Source of the DNA: an uncultured Caldilineaceae bacterium
GTDB taxonomy: Bacteria > Chloroflexota > Anaerolineae > Caldilineales > Caldilineaceae
Direction of reading: 5' to 3'
NCBI GenBank assembly: GCA_958295915.1
Contig: OY282381.1
Coordinates: forward strand, 1,510,722-1,574,721
Length of the DNA stretch: 64,000 nucleotides
The position numbers were made by a program, and so were the translations under genes. The notes under the pieces were generated by a model. The model had not been told where the DNA came from and did no database searches. It worked only from the letters and a program-made list of their open reading frames with translations. The number at the start of each line of letters is the position of its first letter. Positions within the stretch are counted from its first letter, which is position 1. Of the stretch, positions 26,292-35,660 are shown one piece after another.

Positions 26292-27527
26292 CTACCCACC
26301 AGCGCCATAGCCGGTCAGTTCCACGTAACCACGGCCGCGGACAGGTTTGCCGTTCATTGTGCCCTGGACGACCGTAGCGCCTTCATAGTAGGTGAAGGTG
26401 ACGTCCATCTCCTGATCGTCGATCAACGGGTCGATCGTCAGTTCGATGTCGTGTTGCGGAAAGATGACGCGCCAGCCACCAGGATAGGTGATACCGCTGT
26501 TCGGGCTGGTCCACTGATCTGTGGGCATCAGTTCAAAGTCGTTGTGAGAGATCGAGAGCTGTCGCCCATCGGGGAAGCTAAGCGTGCCCTCGAAGATCTC
26601 CTGACTTGCGCCGGATTGCGCGCGAATTTCGGCAAACATCAACACAACGCCGTTGTCCAGAGTAACGGCGAACCAGTCCCAGCCGACGGCATCGCGGCTA
26701 AGCGCAGAGGAGCCGAACTCATGATCCATCCAGCTTAGGCCGGATACGCCGACTTGCGCGTCGCCGAAAACGATCTGTCCGGTGGTATCCATTCTTACGA
26801 GGCTGTAGTAGTGGTTGGCGTTGCCCACTTCCGGGCCCTTGCGACTGAAGCCAGCCTCCCCGTGGAGCAGCGGCGGGCGCGTCTGTGTGAGGGTGAGATC
26901 GATGGCAACTGGGCCGTCTTCGCTGTCGGCGGCAGCCAGCAGGCGCATCTGTCCTGGCCCGGCCTCCTCCGCGCGCCAGTCGTCGAGCCAGACTTGATAG
27001 CGAGGGGCAGTGTTACGTGCGCCCCTGCTCGAAAGGGGCGCGGCGCTTGCGCCAGCCACGCCCCCGGCTCCCCGGCTAAAGCGGTCGAAGCTCACGTGCT
27101 GTCGGGCCGGAGCGCTGGTGACCGCGAAATGGGCCATATAAATCTGTTGCGTAGCGAAATCGGACGGACGCTCGGCTTCACCCGGCGCCAGCGCGCTGCG
27201 GAAAAACGTGAGTTGATAGCCGTACGCGGCATCATCATCAGCGGTCAGATTGCCGGTATAGTACCACCACTCGGTGGCGTAGTCGTTGTGGGGGCCGTGA
27301 TCCTGGGGAAACTGGAAGTCCAGTGGCGCCAGCGCGCGGGCGAAGCCGCCATCCAGTGGCCGACTAAGGACGCTCACGACGTCGGCCGAGGCCAGAGAGG
27401 GCTGAGCTGATGCGCAGGCAGAGATCAAGAGCAGGGATATAAGGAGGAAAAGTGTTGAATGCGCCCCTTTCGAGCAGGGGCGCGTAGACGCAGACAGTAT
27501 AGCGTTCTGGCCATTGGATGGTATCAT
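26292..27527 (-). CDS. CrtC/AttH-like lipocalin-fold lipoprotein
   Basis: 411 residues. A hydrophobic signal with lipobox-like ISACASA precedes the diagnostic DYATEWWYYTGNL of the AttH/CrtC (carotenoid 1,2-hydratase-like) family, then NHYYSLVRM, SWMDHEFGSS and WDWFAVTLDNG. Family members bind or hydrate hydrophobic ligands; in this context it is a secreted lipid-binding protein of unknown ligand. Two family B palindromes are translated: one near residues 160-172 ([14 protein letters not shown]) and one just before the signal (STRPCSKGAHS). The second may have altered the start. Confidence 0.83.
   Translation of the reverse strand: MIPSNGQNAILSASTRPCSKGAHSTLFLLISLLLISACASAQPSLASADVVSVLSRPLDGGFARALAPLDFQFPQDHGPHNDYATEWWYYTGNLTADDDAAYGYQLTFFRSALAPGEAERPSDFATQQIYMAHFAVTSAPARQHVSFDRFSRGAGGVAGASAAPLSSRGARNTAPRYQVWLDDWRAEEAGPGQMRLLAAADSEDGPVAIDLTLTQTRPPLLHGEAGFSRKGPEVGNANHYYSLVRMDTTGQIVFGDAQVGVSGLSWMDHEFGSSALSRDAVGWDWFAVTLDNGVVLMFAEIRAQSGASQEIFEGTLSFPDGRQLSISHNDFELMPTDQWTSPNSGITYPGGWRVIFPQHDIELTIDPLIDDQEMDVTFTYYEGATVVQGTMNGKPVRGRGYVELTGYGAGG
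27019..27041 (+). repeat. Family B palindrome inside the CrtC-like gene
   Basis: Arms GCGCCCCT and AGGGGCGC around GCTCGAA. Confidence 0.9.
27461..27483 (+). repeat. Family B palindrome at the CrtC-like N terminus, opposite loop orientation
   Basis: Arms GCGCCCCT and AGGGGCGC around TTCGAGC, the reverse complement of the usual loop. Confidence 0.9.
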
Positions 27528-27548
27528 CGCGCTGCTTGCTTCATCTTC

Positions 27549-27580
27549 ACTGCAGTTACTCGAAACTAAAAACTACCAAA
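27549..27580 (+). repeat. Family E right end
   Basis: CTGCAGTTACTCGAAACTAA, downstream of the PLP enzyme. Confidence 0.65.
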
Positions 27581-27625
27581 CCGATCGGTTTTCCGTCGCA
27601 ACTTCCGAGTCGATTCGCCCGGCCC

Positions 27626-28930
27626 CTACACCTTCTCTAACGCCTGTTCGAAATCGGCCAGCAGATCGTCGGTATCTTCGATGCCAACACTTAGGCGCAC
27701 CAGCTCGTCGGAGATGCCCAGGTTCAGCCGCGCCTCCGGATCGGTGTCGTAGTAACTGACCAGCGCCGGCTGCTCGATGAGACTTTCGACCCCGCCCAGG
27801 CTGGGGCCGATGCGCGGAATGCGGCAGGCATCAATAAAGTGACCTGTAGCCGGGCCGTCACCTTCCACTTCAAAACTAATGACGCCGCCGAAGCCGGTCA
27901 TTGTACGGACGGCTACCGCGTGATCCGGATGGCTCTCCAATCCCGGATACCAAACCCGGCGGATCTTTGGATGATTTTCCAGAAAACGGGCAATGCGCAG
28001 CCCACTTTCATTGTGCTGGCGCATACGCAGCCCCAGTGTCTTGAGGCCCCGCAGGATCAGATAGGCGCAGTGGGGGTCGAGCACTGCGCCCAGAACGCTC
28101 TGAGACTGGCGCAGGGCTGTCGTGATTTCGAAACCTCCTGTGACGCAGCCAGCCAACAGGTCGTTGTGACCAGCCAGATATTTGGTCAGGCTGTGGATCA
28201 CCAGGTCGGCGCCGTATTCCAAAGGACGGACATTGCAGGGTGTAGCGAATGTCGTATCAATGATGGTGCGTAAACCATGACATCTGGCGATTTCGACGAG
28301 GCGGACGTAGTCCAGGCAGCGCAGAAAGGGATTGGTGGGCGATTCGGAAAAGATCAGCTTGGTGTTGGGCTGGACAGCCGCTTCCAAGGCGTTGTAGTCT
28401 CCTGGAGCGACGGTGGTACAGGTCACGCCGAAACGGGTGAGGAAGGTGTTACAGAAGCCTCGGGTACGGCGATAGCTGTCTTCAGTGATGATAAAATGAT
28501 CGCCCTGACTGAGCAAAATAAAGAGTGTTGTGGTGATGGCGGCCATCCCGCTGGAAAGCACCAACGCGTCCTCGGCAGCGTCCAGCGCGGCCAATTTTGC
28601 CTCGGCCGCGCGCACAGTCGGGTTGCCATAGCGCCCGTACTCTTCCCGTTCCGGCACCTCCCAAAACATATGTTCTTCCATATATTCGACCAGATGGGCC
28701 GTATCCTGGAACGTATATGTGCTCGTTTGGACGATGGGCACGGTCAGGCTATTGTGGGAACGAAAGCGCTCTTCCCCGGCATGGACGGCTTGGGTCAAGC
28801 GGGAGGGAGCGCGCGCGCCGGCTTGCGGGTCTTTATCATTGGAATCGGCTAGGTCTGATGTGCCCTCAGAACGAGGCTCAGGTCCTGCCGAGCCGGAGGT
28901 CTGGACTTGGGTTGCGCTGGAAGCGGCCAT
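27626..28930 (-). CDS. Cys/Met metabolism PLP enzyme (cystathionine/methionine gamma-lyase or gamma-synthase type)
   Basis: 434 residues, fold-type I. The PLP lysine lies in [16 protein letters not shown]; other signatures are [33 protein letters not shown] and [16 protein letters not shown]. The N-terminal 45 residues are acidic and low complexity. Sequence alone does not separate gamma-synthase from gamma-lyase or O-acetylhomoserine enzymes. GAAGGAG precedes the ATG at 28930. A strong hairpin lies 40 bp upstream. No SAM-riboswitch pattern was recognised. Confidence 0.88.
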   Translation of the reverse strand: MAASSATQVQTSGSAGPEPRSEGTSDLADSNDKDPQAGARAPSRLTQAVHAGEERFRSHNSLTVPIVQTSTYTFQDTAHLVEYMEEHMFWEVPEREEYGRYGNPTVRAAEAKLAALDAAEDALVLSSGMAAITTTLFILLSQGDHFIITEDSYRRTRGFCNTFLTRFGVTCTTVAPGDYNALEAAVQPNTKLIFSESPTNPFLRCLDYVRLVEIARCHGLRTIIDTTFATPCNVRPLEYGADLVIHSLTKYLAGHNDLLAGCVTGGFEITTALRQSQSVLGAVLDPHCAYLILRGLKTLGLRMRQHNESGLRIARFLENHPKIRRVWYPGLESHPDHAVAVRTMTGFGGVISFEVEGDGPATGHFIDACRIPRIGPSLGGVESLIEQPALVSYYDTDPEARLNLGISDELVRLSVGIEDTDDLLADFEQALEKV

Positions 28931-28970
28931 GGTTTTCTCCTTCAGTACGCATTTCTGCTTGTCGCGTTCT

Positions 28971-29014
28971 AATTAGGAATTACGAATTGGACAGTTCATT
29001 CGTAATTCCTAATT
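28971..29014. repeat. Family F hairpin, 17-bp perfect stem
   Basis: Arms at 28971-28987 and 28998-29014 (AATTAGGAATTACGAAT and its complement) with a 10-nt loop, in the leader of the PLP-enzyme gene. It could attenuate or stabilise the transcript. The rest of the 439-bp gap to the SPFH gene holds a short TATGC-rich run near 29127-29147 and the repeats listed next. Confidence 0.9.
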
Positions 29015-29187
29015 GAAAATGGGCCCGCTGTCAAATCTAAAGATCAGTTGTGACTGACAGGCTTTTACAGCCTTTTTTCAGTTACTCGTTCGGCAGAAGT
29101 CAGGTATGATAAGAAAGGGGAGTGGTATGCTATGCTATGGTATACTCAAAAGAGCAGCCGAAATTGACAGTATGTCCAGACTTCTAA

Positions 29188-29355
29188 CCACAGTTTTTAG
29201 TGGTCAGTTTCTAGTAGGGTAGGCAATTCGGGCTTCGCAGGATGCGCAAAGGTTGTATTGCGCGCCACTGTAGGACGCGACATCTGCGGCGCGTTCAGCC
29301 CTTACAAGGCCTGCCTCTACCAGCAACTACTCGAAACTAAAAACCAGAAACTACC
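29188..29355 (+). repeat. Family E repeat with a full-length family A element nested in it
   Basis: E left words (CAGTTTTTAGTGGTCAGTTT) at 29190 and right words (CTACTCGAAACTAAAAACC) at 29327. Family A full-length lies at 29257-29303 between them, so A appears to have inserted in E. Confidence 0.85.
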
Positions 29356-29369
29356 AAAAGGAGTGTCTT

Positions 29370-30533
29370 ATGAACAATGTAACCAACGTGCGCAGGCAGT
29401 TACCCGGCGGGTCGCCGTTTGTTGTGGCGATTGTTGTCATCGTAATCGTCTTCTTTCTGCTGGTCTTTTCCAGAAATTTCTACTACGCCTTTGAGCGCGT
29501 AAATGAACAGGAGGTGGGCGTTCAGTTCCAGGGGGGCAGGATCAAAAATGTGGTAGGGCCGGGGGTCTATTCAGATGTCGGCCTATTTGTCGAAATGGTG
29601 CGGGTCTCCAGCCAGGCTATCCCTTTCACCGTGCAGGACGATGAGATCATTACGAAGGATAAGCAACGCATCGGGTTGGTGGTCAGCGGCGACATCTTTC
29701 GCCCGAATATAGTGGAGAAGGACACAATCAGCGCCCTATGGGCACAGTATCGGAACATCTATCTGAATGATGAACTGGCCCGCAACCGTATGCAGGACCA
29801 GGCCCGACAGGCGATGAAAGTCTGTATCGGTGATCGCACATTCGATGACAATGTCGTCGGCACAGCCAGAGATGTGCTGCGGCAATGCATCGATGATGAG
29901 CTGAATCAACGGGCGGCGAACTTTGGGCTTAACGTTGAAAACCTGGTGGTGCCGGATGTAATTCTATCGCCTGCAGTACAGGCGGCTCTAGACGCAATCG
30001 TACAGAGTCGGTTGGAGACAGAAAAGGCTGCCCAGGATAAACTGCGTGCGGATGCCCAGGCCGACGCCGAACAGGCTCGACAGGAGGGCGAGATCCGCAT
30101 CGAGCAGAGCCGGATTCAGGAGCAGGCCCGTCAGCAGACTTCTCTAGCCCAGTTGGAGCAGGAAAAGGTCGCGGCCCAGAAGGCAGTCATCGAAGCGGAA
30201 CGCGCCAATGAGTTGGCTCGGGTCGAAGCGGAAAAGGCAGTGATTGAAGCGCAGAAGCTGAATGAACTGATCGCTGCGCAGCGGGACATTGAAATCGCTC
30301 AGTCCCTGGCCGTTGCCGCGGCCGAGCAAGCCAAAGCAGCGATCGCCGTGGAGACCGCTCGCGCCGAACTGTACGCTGGCCGGCCGGCGTATGTACAACT
30401 TCTGATCGCCCAAGCCAATGCCAACGCGCTCAAGAGCACGGACAAGGTAATCTTTACGCCCGAAGGCATGACCCCGACGCTGGTCCTTCCCGGCCCCGGC
30501 ATTGTGCCAACAGTGGACACCGCCGGCCAATAG
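29370..30533 (+). CDS. SPFH (band 7/prohibitin-like) membrane protein
   Basis: 387 residues. One transmembrane helix (about 17-36), an SPFH domain (EQEVGVQFQGGRIKNVVGPG onward, to about 215), then a long Ala/Glu/Gln-rich coiled coil (about 220-340) and a short C-terminal region. Such proteins form membrane-bound oligomeric cages or rafts and often scaffold proteases or secretion. No NfeD-like partner is adjacent. AAAAGGAG precedes the ATG at 29370. Confidence 0.9.
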   Translation: MNNVTNVRRQLPGGSPFVVAIVVIVIVFFLLVFSRNFYYAFERVNEQEVGVQFQGGRIKNVVGPGVYSDVGLFVEMVRVSSQAIPFTVQDDEIITKDKQRIGLVVSGDIFRPNIVEKDTISALWAQYRNIYLNDELARNRMQDQARQAMKVCIGDRTFDDNVVGTARDVLRQCIDDELNQRAANFGLNVENLVVPDVILSPAVQAALDAIVQSRLETEKAAQDKLRADAQADAEQARQEGEIRIEQSRIQEQARQQTSLAQLEQEKVAAQKAVIEAERANELARVEAEKAVIEAQKLNELIAAQRDIEIAQSLAVAAAEQAKAAIAVETARAELYAGRPAYVQLLIAQANANALKSTDKVIFTPEGMTPTLVLPGPGIVPTVDTAGQ

Positions 30534-30540
30534 CGGCCGA

Positions 30541-30606
30541 ACTGCAGTGACCAGTGGTTAGTGGCCAGAAACTGCAGTTACTGGTTACTGATCACTGGTT
30601 ACTGGC
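30541..30606 (+). repeat. Family E intergenic repeat
   Basis: CTGCAGTGACCAGTGGTTAG and CTGCAGTTACTGGTTACTG, in the SPFH-YraN gap. Confidence 0.75.
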
Positions 30607-30628
30607 GCTGAACTGGGAGTTTCGCAGC

Positions 30629-31027
30629 GTGCGTGATGCCCGTCGATCTTTGGGAGAACAGGGGGAACGGATCGCAGTGCGCGTCCTGCGAGAAGCTGGC
30701 CTGCGAATCGTGGAATGCAACTGGCGCTGCCGGACGGGTGAGCTGGACATTGTGGCGGAGGAATGCGCACCCGACTTGGTCCAAGGAGAGCCCAACGCCC
30801 GCTGGCTGGTCTTGGTGGAGGTGCGCACGCGCCGAGGCCATGCTTTTGGATCGGCCCGGCAGGCATTCCCGGGAAAAAAGCAGGCAAAGTTACGGCAATT
30901 GGCGACCTTGTACGTTCAGGAAAAGATGTGGCAAGGCCCCTGGCGAATCGATGTCATTGCCGTGCAGATGGACAGGATCGGGCATCTCGTCGATGTGGAA
31001 CATATCCGCCATGCCGTCACCGGCTAA
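30629..31027 (+). CDS. YraN/UPF0102 family nuclease-fold protein
   Basis: 132 residues from GTG 30629, which has TGGGAG about 9 nt upstream; the longer frame begins in the family E repeat. The Holliday-junction-resolvase-like fold of UPF0102 is shown by [27 protein letters not shown], and [13 protein letters not shown] (the E-x-D...E-x-K-like metal site, with Arg in place of Lys). Role uncertain, perhaps DNA processing. It precedes miaA. Confidence 0.87.
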   Translation: MRDARRSLGEQGERIAVRVLREAGLRIVECNWRCRTGELDIVAEECAPDLVQGEPNARWLVLVEVRTRRGHAFGSARQAFPGKKQAKLRQLATLYVQEKMWQGPWRIDVIAVQMDRIGHLVDVEHIRHAVTG

Positions 31028-31112
31028 CTGCAGTTTTTAGTGGTCGGTTTCCAGTGGGGAGGCCAAACAGTTGCGCCCGCCCCTACCAAGCAGTTACTCG
31101 AAACGAAAAACC
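31027..31112 (+). repeat. Family E intergenic repeat
   Basis: CTGCAGTTTTTAGTGGTCGG at the left and CAGTTACTCGAAACGAAAAA at the right, with a GCGCCCGCCCC core, between yraN and miaA. Confidence 0.8.
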
Positions 31113-31120
31113 AGAGATTT

Positions 31121-32065
31121 TTGAACACGTCTGAGATTCGTACCAAGCCGCTGCTCGTGATTCTGGGTCCTACGGCTGTGGGCAAGACCGCTCTGAGTCT
31201 CGAGTTGGCTGAGTGTTTTGACGGCGAGATCGTAGGCGCGGACAGCCGACAGATCTACCGGGGCATGGATATCGGCACGGCAAAGCCGAGCGCGGATGAG
31301 CAGGCCCGGATCCCTCATCACCTGATCGATGTGCGGGCGCCGGACAGGCATTTAAGCTTGGCGACCTACCAGAAGATGGCCTTCGCCGCGATCGATACCA
31401 TCCATCAACGCCGGCGCGTGCCGTTTTTGGTGGGCGGGTCGGCCCTATATCTGCGGGCAGTGACAGAAGGGTTGCGGATTCCAGCCGTCGAGCCGAATCC
31501 GGCGCTGCGGGCCAAGTTGGAAGAATTTGCGCAGAAAAATGGCCCTGCAGCGCTGCATGCCCGGCTGCAGGCGCTGGACTCGACCGCGGCCGCCAAGATT
31601 CATCCCCACAACCTGCGAAGGGTGATTCGTGCGTTGGAGATCGTGCAGACGACAGGCTGCCGCAAGAGCGACCTGGAGGCTGCAACGCCGCCACCGTACC
31701 GCATTTTGAAGATCGGACTGGATTTGCCGCGTCCTGTTCTGCACGCGCGCATTGACCAGCGGGTGGTGGCCATGGTGGCCGGGGGGCTGGTGGACGAGGC
31801 AGCAGCCCTGGTATCCGCCGACTACTCCCCCGACTTGCCGGCCCTATCCAGCCTCGGATATCAGGAGATCGTCGCTTATTTGCGCGGAGAGATCACACTG
31901 GCGGCAGCAATTGAGCGCATACAGATCGAAACCCACCGTTTCGTCCGTCATCAATACACCTGGTTTCGACGGATGACCGACATCCACTGGTTTGACTGTA
32001 GTGAAGCGCCGCAGCCAGCAATTCGGGATCTGGTCACGGAATTCTTAGCAGAGACAGCCCCCTAA
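31121..32065 (+). CDS. miaA: tRNA dimethylallyltransferase
   Basis: Adds the isopentenyl group to A37 of UNN-reading tRNAs. About 314 residues, with P-loop GPTAVGKT (16-23), DSRQIYRGMDIGTAKP, HHLIDV, FLVGGSALYLRAV and the C-terminal LGYQEI. The family E repeat directly precedes it, and no ATG is present in a sensible place. TTG at 31121 is proposed as start, GTG at 31040 is the alternative. Confidence 0.93.
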   Translation: MNTSEIRTKPLLVILGPTAVGKTALSLELAECFDGEIVGADSRQIYRGMDIGTAKPSADEQARIPHHLIDVRAPDRHLSLATYQKMAFAAIDTIHQRRRVPFLVGGSALYLRAVTEGLRIPAVEPNPALRAKLEEFAQKNGPAALHARLQALDSTAAAKIHPHNLRRVIRALEIVQTTGCRKSDLEAATPPPYRILKIGLDLPRPVLHARIDQRVVAMVAGGLVDEAAALVSADYSPDLPALSSLGYQEIVAYLRGEITLAAAIERIQIETHRFVRHQYTWFRRMTDIHWFDCSEAPQPAIRDLVTEFLAETAP

Positions 32066-32118
32066 AACCCAATGATTCAGCTTTGGGCTATACGGGCATG
32101 GTGTCAGACTGCCTCTTG

Positions 32119-32186
32119 CACTGCAGGTTTTAGTGGTCAGTTTCTAGTGGTCAGTGAACTGCAGTTACTCGAAACCAGAAACTACT
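32119..32186 (+). repeat. Family E intergenic repeat
   Basis: TTTTAGTGGTCAGTTTCTAG then CTGCAGTTACTCGAAACCAG, downstream of miaA. Confidence 0.8.
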
Positions 32187-32239
32187 GCGGGCGCCGTCAC
32201 CACAATACGAATAGCTCCTGCCGATCCCCAAAAACAGCA

Positions 32240-32269
32240 TTGCAGCGCCGGCCAAACTCCTGTTATAAT
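32240..32269 (+). promoter_or_regulatory. Putative rel promoter
   Basis: TTGCAG (32240-32245), 18-bp spacer, TATAAT (32264-32269), about 95 bp before the rel ATG. Confidence 0.55.
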
Positions 32270-32363
32270 GCGTATACGGAAGAGGCTTTCGGCTGCGCCA
32301 CAGAGACCCACCGACCTGATGCGATTTGACCTTCCCATAGGGGCAGAGCAGAAAGAGGTGACA

Positions 32364-34718
32364 ATGGCTGGCACTGAATTGGTATCGCAGAGCGCGCCGG
32401 CAGTCGTGTCCGATATGCACGACTTGGCGGGCTCGGGGGGTAACGGTCTTCCCACGGACAACCATCTTCTACGCAGTATTCCCCGGGAAGCCATTCCCCC
32501 TGTCAGCGACGGCAGATCCTCCCTCCAGCCTCTCTTGCATCTGCATGAGATCAAAGCTCTGGAAGATGTGTACAAAAAGCTGCCCACCTCTTTCACTGCC
32601 GACGAGAAGCTGCGGATTTTGCGCGCCTATCTGGTCGCCAGCGACGCCCATCGGGAACAGAGGCGCATGACCGGCGAGCCGTACATCTTGCACCCTATTG
32701 ATGTGACAAATATCCTGGCAGAGTTGCGGCTGGACGCCGATACGCTGGCCGCGGCTCTCTTGCACGATGTAGTGGAAGATTCTGGCTACACCATAGCGTA
32801 TCTGGAGAAAAACTTTAACCGCGACATTGCCGAATTGGTCGACGGCGTGACAAAGCTCAACCGCATTAAAGAGCTGAGCAACATGCGCCACAGCGTCGCC
32901 GATGAAAAGGCCGAAAGCCTGCGCAAAATGTTTCTGGCCATGGTCGAGGACATCCGGGTAGTGCTCATCAAACTGGCTGATCGAGTCCACAATATGCGCA
33001 CATTGCAGGGCCATCCGGAGGAGCGCAAACGCCGTCACATTGCGCGCGAGACCCTGGAGATCTTCGCCCCCCTGGCGAATCGGCTCGGGATCTGGCAGTT
33101 CAAATGGGAGTTAGAAGATCTCAGCTTCCGCCATCTGGAGCCGGTCACCTATCGCAATCTGTCGCGGGCCATGAACCAGAAACGCGCCGAACGCGTGCGC
33201 TGGGTAGACGAGACGCAGGCAACCCTGACGAAAATCCTTAGCCATGCCGGCATCCATGCAGAGATCAAAGGTCGCCCTAAACACATCTACGGCATCTATC
33301 GCAAGATGCGGCGCAAGGACGTGCCGTTTGATCAGATCTATGACATTCATGGCTTTCGCATCATCGTCGATTCCATTATCGACTGCTACGTTACACTGGG
33401 CGTTGTCCACAGTCACTGGCGGCCCATTTCCGGCGAATTTGACGATTACATCGCCAATCCTAAAGACAATCTATACCGCAGCCTGCACACAGCGGTGGTT
33501 GGCTCCAATGGCAAGCCAATGGAAGTTCAAATTCGCACTCGGGCAATGCACCAAGTAGCCGAATTCGGCATTGCTGCCCATTGGCGCTACAAAGAAGACA
33601 GACAACCGAACCAATCTCTGGACAACAAAATCGCCTGGATTCGCCAGTTGATGGAATGGCGTCAGGATGTGACCGATGCCCAAGAGTTTGTCAGCAGCAT
33701 GAAGACAGACGTTTTCCAGGATCGAGTCTACGTCTTCACCCCACGGGGCGATGTGATCGATCTGCCCCGCAACTCGACACCCATCGATTTCGCTTATCGG
33801 GTTCACACAGAGCTGGGCCACCGCTGCCGGGGCGCAAAGGTCAACGGGCGGATCGTGTCGCTGGACTTCCAGCTTCAGAACGGCGATCAGGTGGAGGTGA
33901 TTGCCGCCAAGCGGGGCGGCCCCAACCGCAATTGGATCAACCCGAATATGGGCTATGTGGCCACCACGCGGGCCCGAGGGGAAATCCGTAGCTGGTTTCG
34001 CAAACAGGCCAGAGAAGAGAATATCGCCCAGGGCCGCCAGATTCTGGAAAAGGATCTGAAGCGGCTGAGCGTTACCCAGCCCTTCGATTTTGTGGCCCGC
34101 ATCTGCGGCTTCAATGCGCTGGACGATTTTCTGGCTGCCATCGGCTATGGCGATGTGACGAGCCAACACATTGCCCAGCGGGTCATCGAACACGAGCGCA
34201 GCCAACAGATCGAAGCGGAACCGGAGACGCTTATCCAACAAACGCCACACCGCGCCGTGTCCATCGAGGGGGTGCAGGTGGCTGGGCTGAACGGCGTCTT
34301 GGCCCATCCAGCTCGCTGCTGTAATCCAGTGCCCGGTGACTCAATCGTCGGCTATGTGACGAAAGGGCGCGGCGTTTCCATACACAAGACCAACTGTCCG
34401 AATATCCTTTCTCTGATTCAACGCGCGGAAAATGCCCGGTTGGTGGAAGTGCAATGGGGGGCCAAAAACGAGGAGATGTATCCGGTCAGCATTCAGGTCA
34501 AAGCCTACGACCGGGCCGGGCTGCTACGCGACGTGACCAGTCTGGTAGCGGACGAAAAGATCAACATGCGATCGGCGAAAGCCGTAACGGGAATGAAGAA
34601 CAACATGGCCCTCATCAACGCCACTCTGGAGCTATCGAATATCTCTCAATTGACCCGCATCCTGACCCGCATTGAACGTCTACCGAATGTATTGGAGGCG
34701 CGCCGCCAGGTGGGATAG
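32364..34718 (+). CDS. rel: Bifunctional (p)ppGpp synthetase/hydrolase
   Basis: Makes and degrades the stringent-response alarmone. 784 residues from ATG 32364 (AGAGGTG upstream). In order: HD hydrolase domain with LLHDVVEDSGYT and RVHNMRTL; synthetase domain with YRSLHTAVVG and VQIRTRAMHQVAEFG; TGS domain (VFTPRGDVIDLP, FAYRVHTELGH); zinc-finger/CC-like region (HPARCCNPVPGD, HKTNCPN); and C-terminal ACT domain. The hydrolase motif is intact, so it should be bifunctional rather than a synthetase-only RelA. Confidence 0.95.
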   Translation: MAGTELVSQSAPAVVSDMHDLAGSGGNGLPTDNHLLRSIPREAIPPVSDGRSSLQPLLHLHEIKALEDVYKKLPTSFTADEKLRILRAYLVASDAHREQRRMTGEPYILHPIDVTNILAELRLDADTLAAALLHDVVEDSGYTIAYLEKNFNRDIAELVDGVTKLNRIKELSNMRHSVADEKAESLRKMFLAMVEDIRVVLIKLADRVHNMRTLQGHPEERKRRHIARETLEIFAPLANRLGIWQFKWELEDLSFRHLEPVTYRNLSRAMNQKRAERVRWVDETQATLTKILSHAGIHAEIKGRPKHIYGIYRKMRRKDVPFDQIYDIHGFRIIVDSIIDCYVTLGVVHSHWRPISGEFDDYIANPKDNLYRSLHTAVVGSNGKPMEVQIRTRAMHQVAEFGIAAHWRYKEDRQPNQSLDNKIAWIRQLMEWRQDVTDAQEFVSSMKTDVFQDRVYVFTPRGDVIDLPRNSTPIDFAYRVHTELGHRCRGAKVNGRIVSLDFQLQNGDQVEVIAAKRGGPNRNWINPNMGYVATTRARGEIRSWFRKQAREENIAQGRQILEKDLKRLSVTQPFDFVARICGFNALDDFLAAIGYGDVTSQHIAQRVIEHERSQQIEAEPETLIQQTPHRAVSIEGVQVAGLNGVLAHPARCCNPVPGDSIVGYVTKGRGVSIHKTNCPNILSLIQRAENARLVEVQWGAKNEEMYPVSIQVKAYDRAGLLRDVTSLVADEKINMRSAKAVTGMKNNMALINATLELSNISQLTRILTRIERLPNVLEARRQVG

Positions 34719-34739
34719 ATTTGTTTGGGAATTTGTTTA

Positions 34740-34769
34740 GATGCGCTATCGCTTCGCTATATGAGCGCG
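34740..34769 (+). repeat. Family C palindrome
   Basis: GATGCGCTATCGCTTCGCTA then ATGAGCGCG, between the convergent rel and response-regulator genes. Confidence 0.8.
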
Positions 34770-34791
34770 AGTTGCCCCCAATACGGCCGCG

Positions 34792-35472
34792 TTACAGGTT
34801 CAAACGGTACCCCTCTCCCCACACAGTTTCCAGATAACGGCTTCGGGATGGGTCGGGCTCGATACGTTCCCGCAACCAGTGGATATGCACATCCAGCGTA
34901 CGCGTATCACCCAGATATTCTGTGTGCCAGACAACCTGCATAATCTCTTCCCGCTTGACTGTTCTACCCACGTTTTCCATCAACAGCGCCAACAGATCAA
35001 ACAGTTTCGGTGACAGTTTGTGCCAACCGGCGGGGCCGTTCACGGCGCGGGCGCTTCTGTCTAAGCGGAAGGGCGCCTGGCGGCGCCCTTCCGCTCCTCC
35101 GAGCGGGAGCCATTGCATGACAGAGCGGATCTGCTCGATGATTAGTGGGCTCGGCAGAAATCTATCGAAAAAACCTTCAGATTGTTCCCTGTAGCGTTCT
35201 TGGCCCACGGCGATAATACAGAGGCCAGGCATACGCGCCCTCAACATGCTACAGAAGCGCTTACGGCTGTTCTTGCGCCTATCCAGCTCCACAAACAGGG
35301 CAGAACACAAGACCAACCGCATCTCTTGCAGTGTCTGCTTCTGGCTGAAAACATGGGCGAACTGTATGGACTGGCATAGTTCAGGCGCACGTAGGCCTGC
35401 TTCATCGAGCAGAATTTCATAGATTTGGCGGGCAAAGGCACGGTTGCGGCCCAGATATAGGATGCGCTTCAA
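34792..35472 (-). CDS. OmpR/PhoB-type winged-helix regulator with degenerate receiver
   Basis: 226 residues. The C terminus (about 130-226) is a clear Trans_reg_C winged helix: LSPKLFDLLALLMENVGRTV, REEIMQVVW, TRTLDVHIHWLRERIE, VWGEGYRLNL. The N-terminal half has receiver length, but the usual acidic pocket and phospho-acceptor Asp are not clear, so it may act without phosphorylation. No histidine kinase is adjacent. Target unknown. Confidence 0.85.
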   Translation of the reverse strand: MKRILYLGRNRAFARQIYEILLDEAGLRAPELCQSIQFAHVFSQKQTLQEMRLVLCSALFVELDRRKNSRKRFCSMLRARMPGLCIIAVGQERYREQSEGFFDRFLPSPLIIEQIRSVMQWLPLGGAEGRRQAPFRLDRSARAVNGPAGWHKLSPKLFDLLALLMENVGRTVKREEIMQVVWHTEYLGDTRTLDVHIHWLRERIEPDPSRSRYLETVWGEGYRLNL

Positions 35473-35500
35473 TGGGGCTATGACCTTTCAGCTCCGAACA
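35470..35500. repeat. Family G relative
   Basis: CAATGGGGCTATGACCTTTC resembles the copy at 16238. It lies upstream of the response regulator. The remaining ~150 bp to 35660 shows nothing recognisable. Confidence 0.4.
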
Positions 35501-35660
35501 GCCGCCGGCACGGTTATCAGGCCTCTCACCAACGTCGTTTTCTCAACCCAGCCAACCGGGACGCCGGATTTGGCACTCTTACAGGTGGTTGCCGGCGCCC
35601 ATCTGCATCGGCAATCTGAAATCCCCACTGTAAGTCGATCTATCTGATTTCAAGATTCGC

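Noticed and set aside
28931-29369. SAM riboswitch before the Cys/Met PLP enzyme
   Set aside because: The leader shows only a single AT-rich hairpin and none of the conserved SAM-I core; a covariance search would be decisive.
35444-35647. 67-codon plus-strand frame between the regulator and pepF
   Set aside because: No ribosome-binding site or family resemblance; it starts inside the regulator gene.
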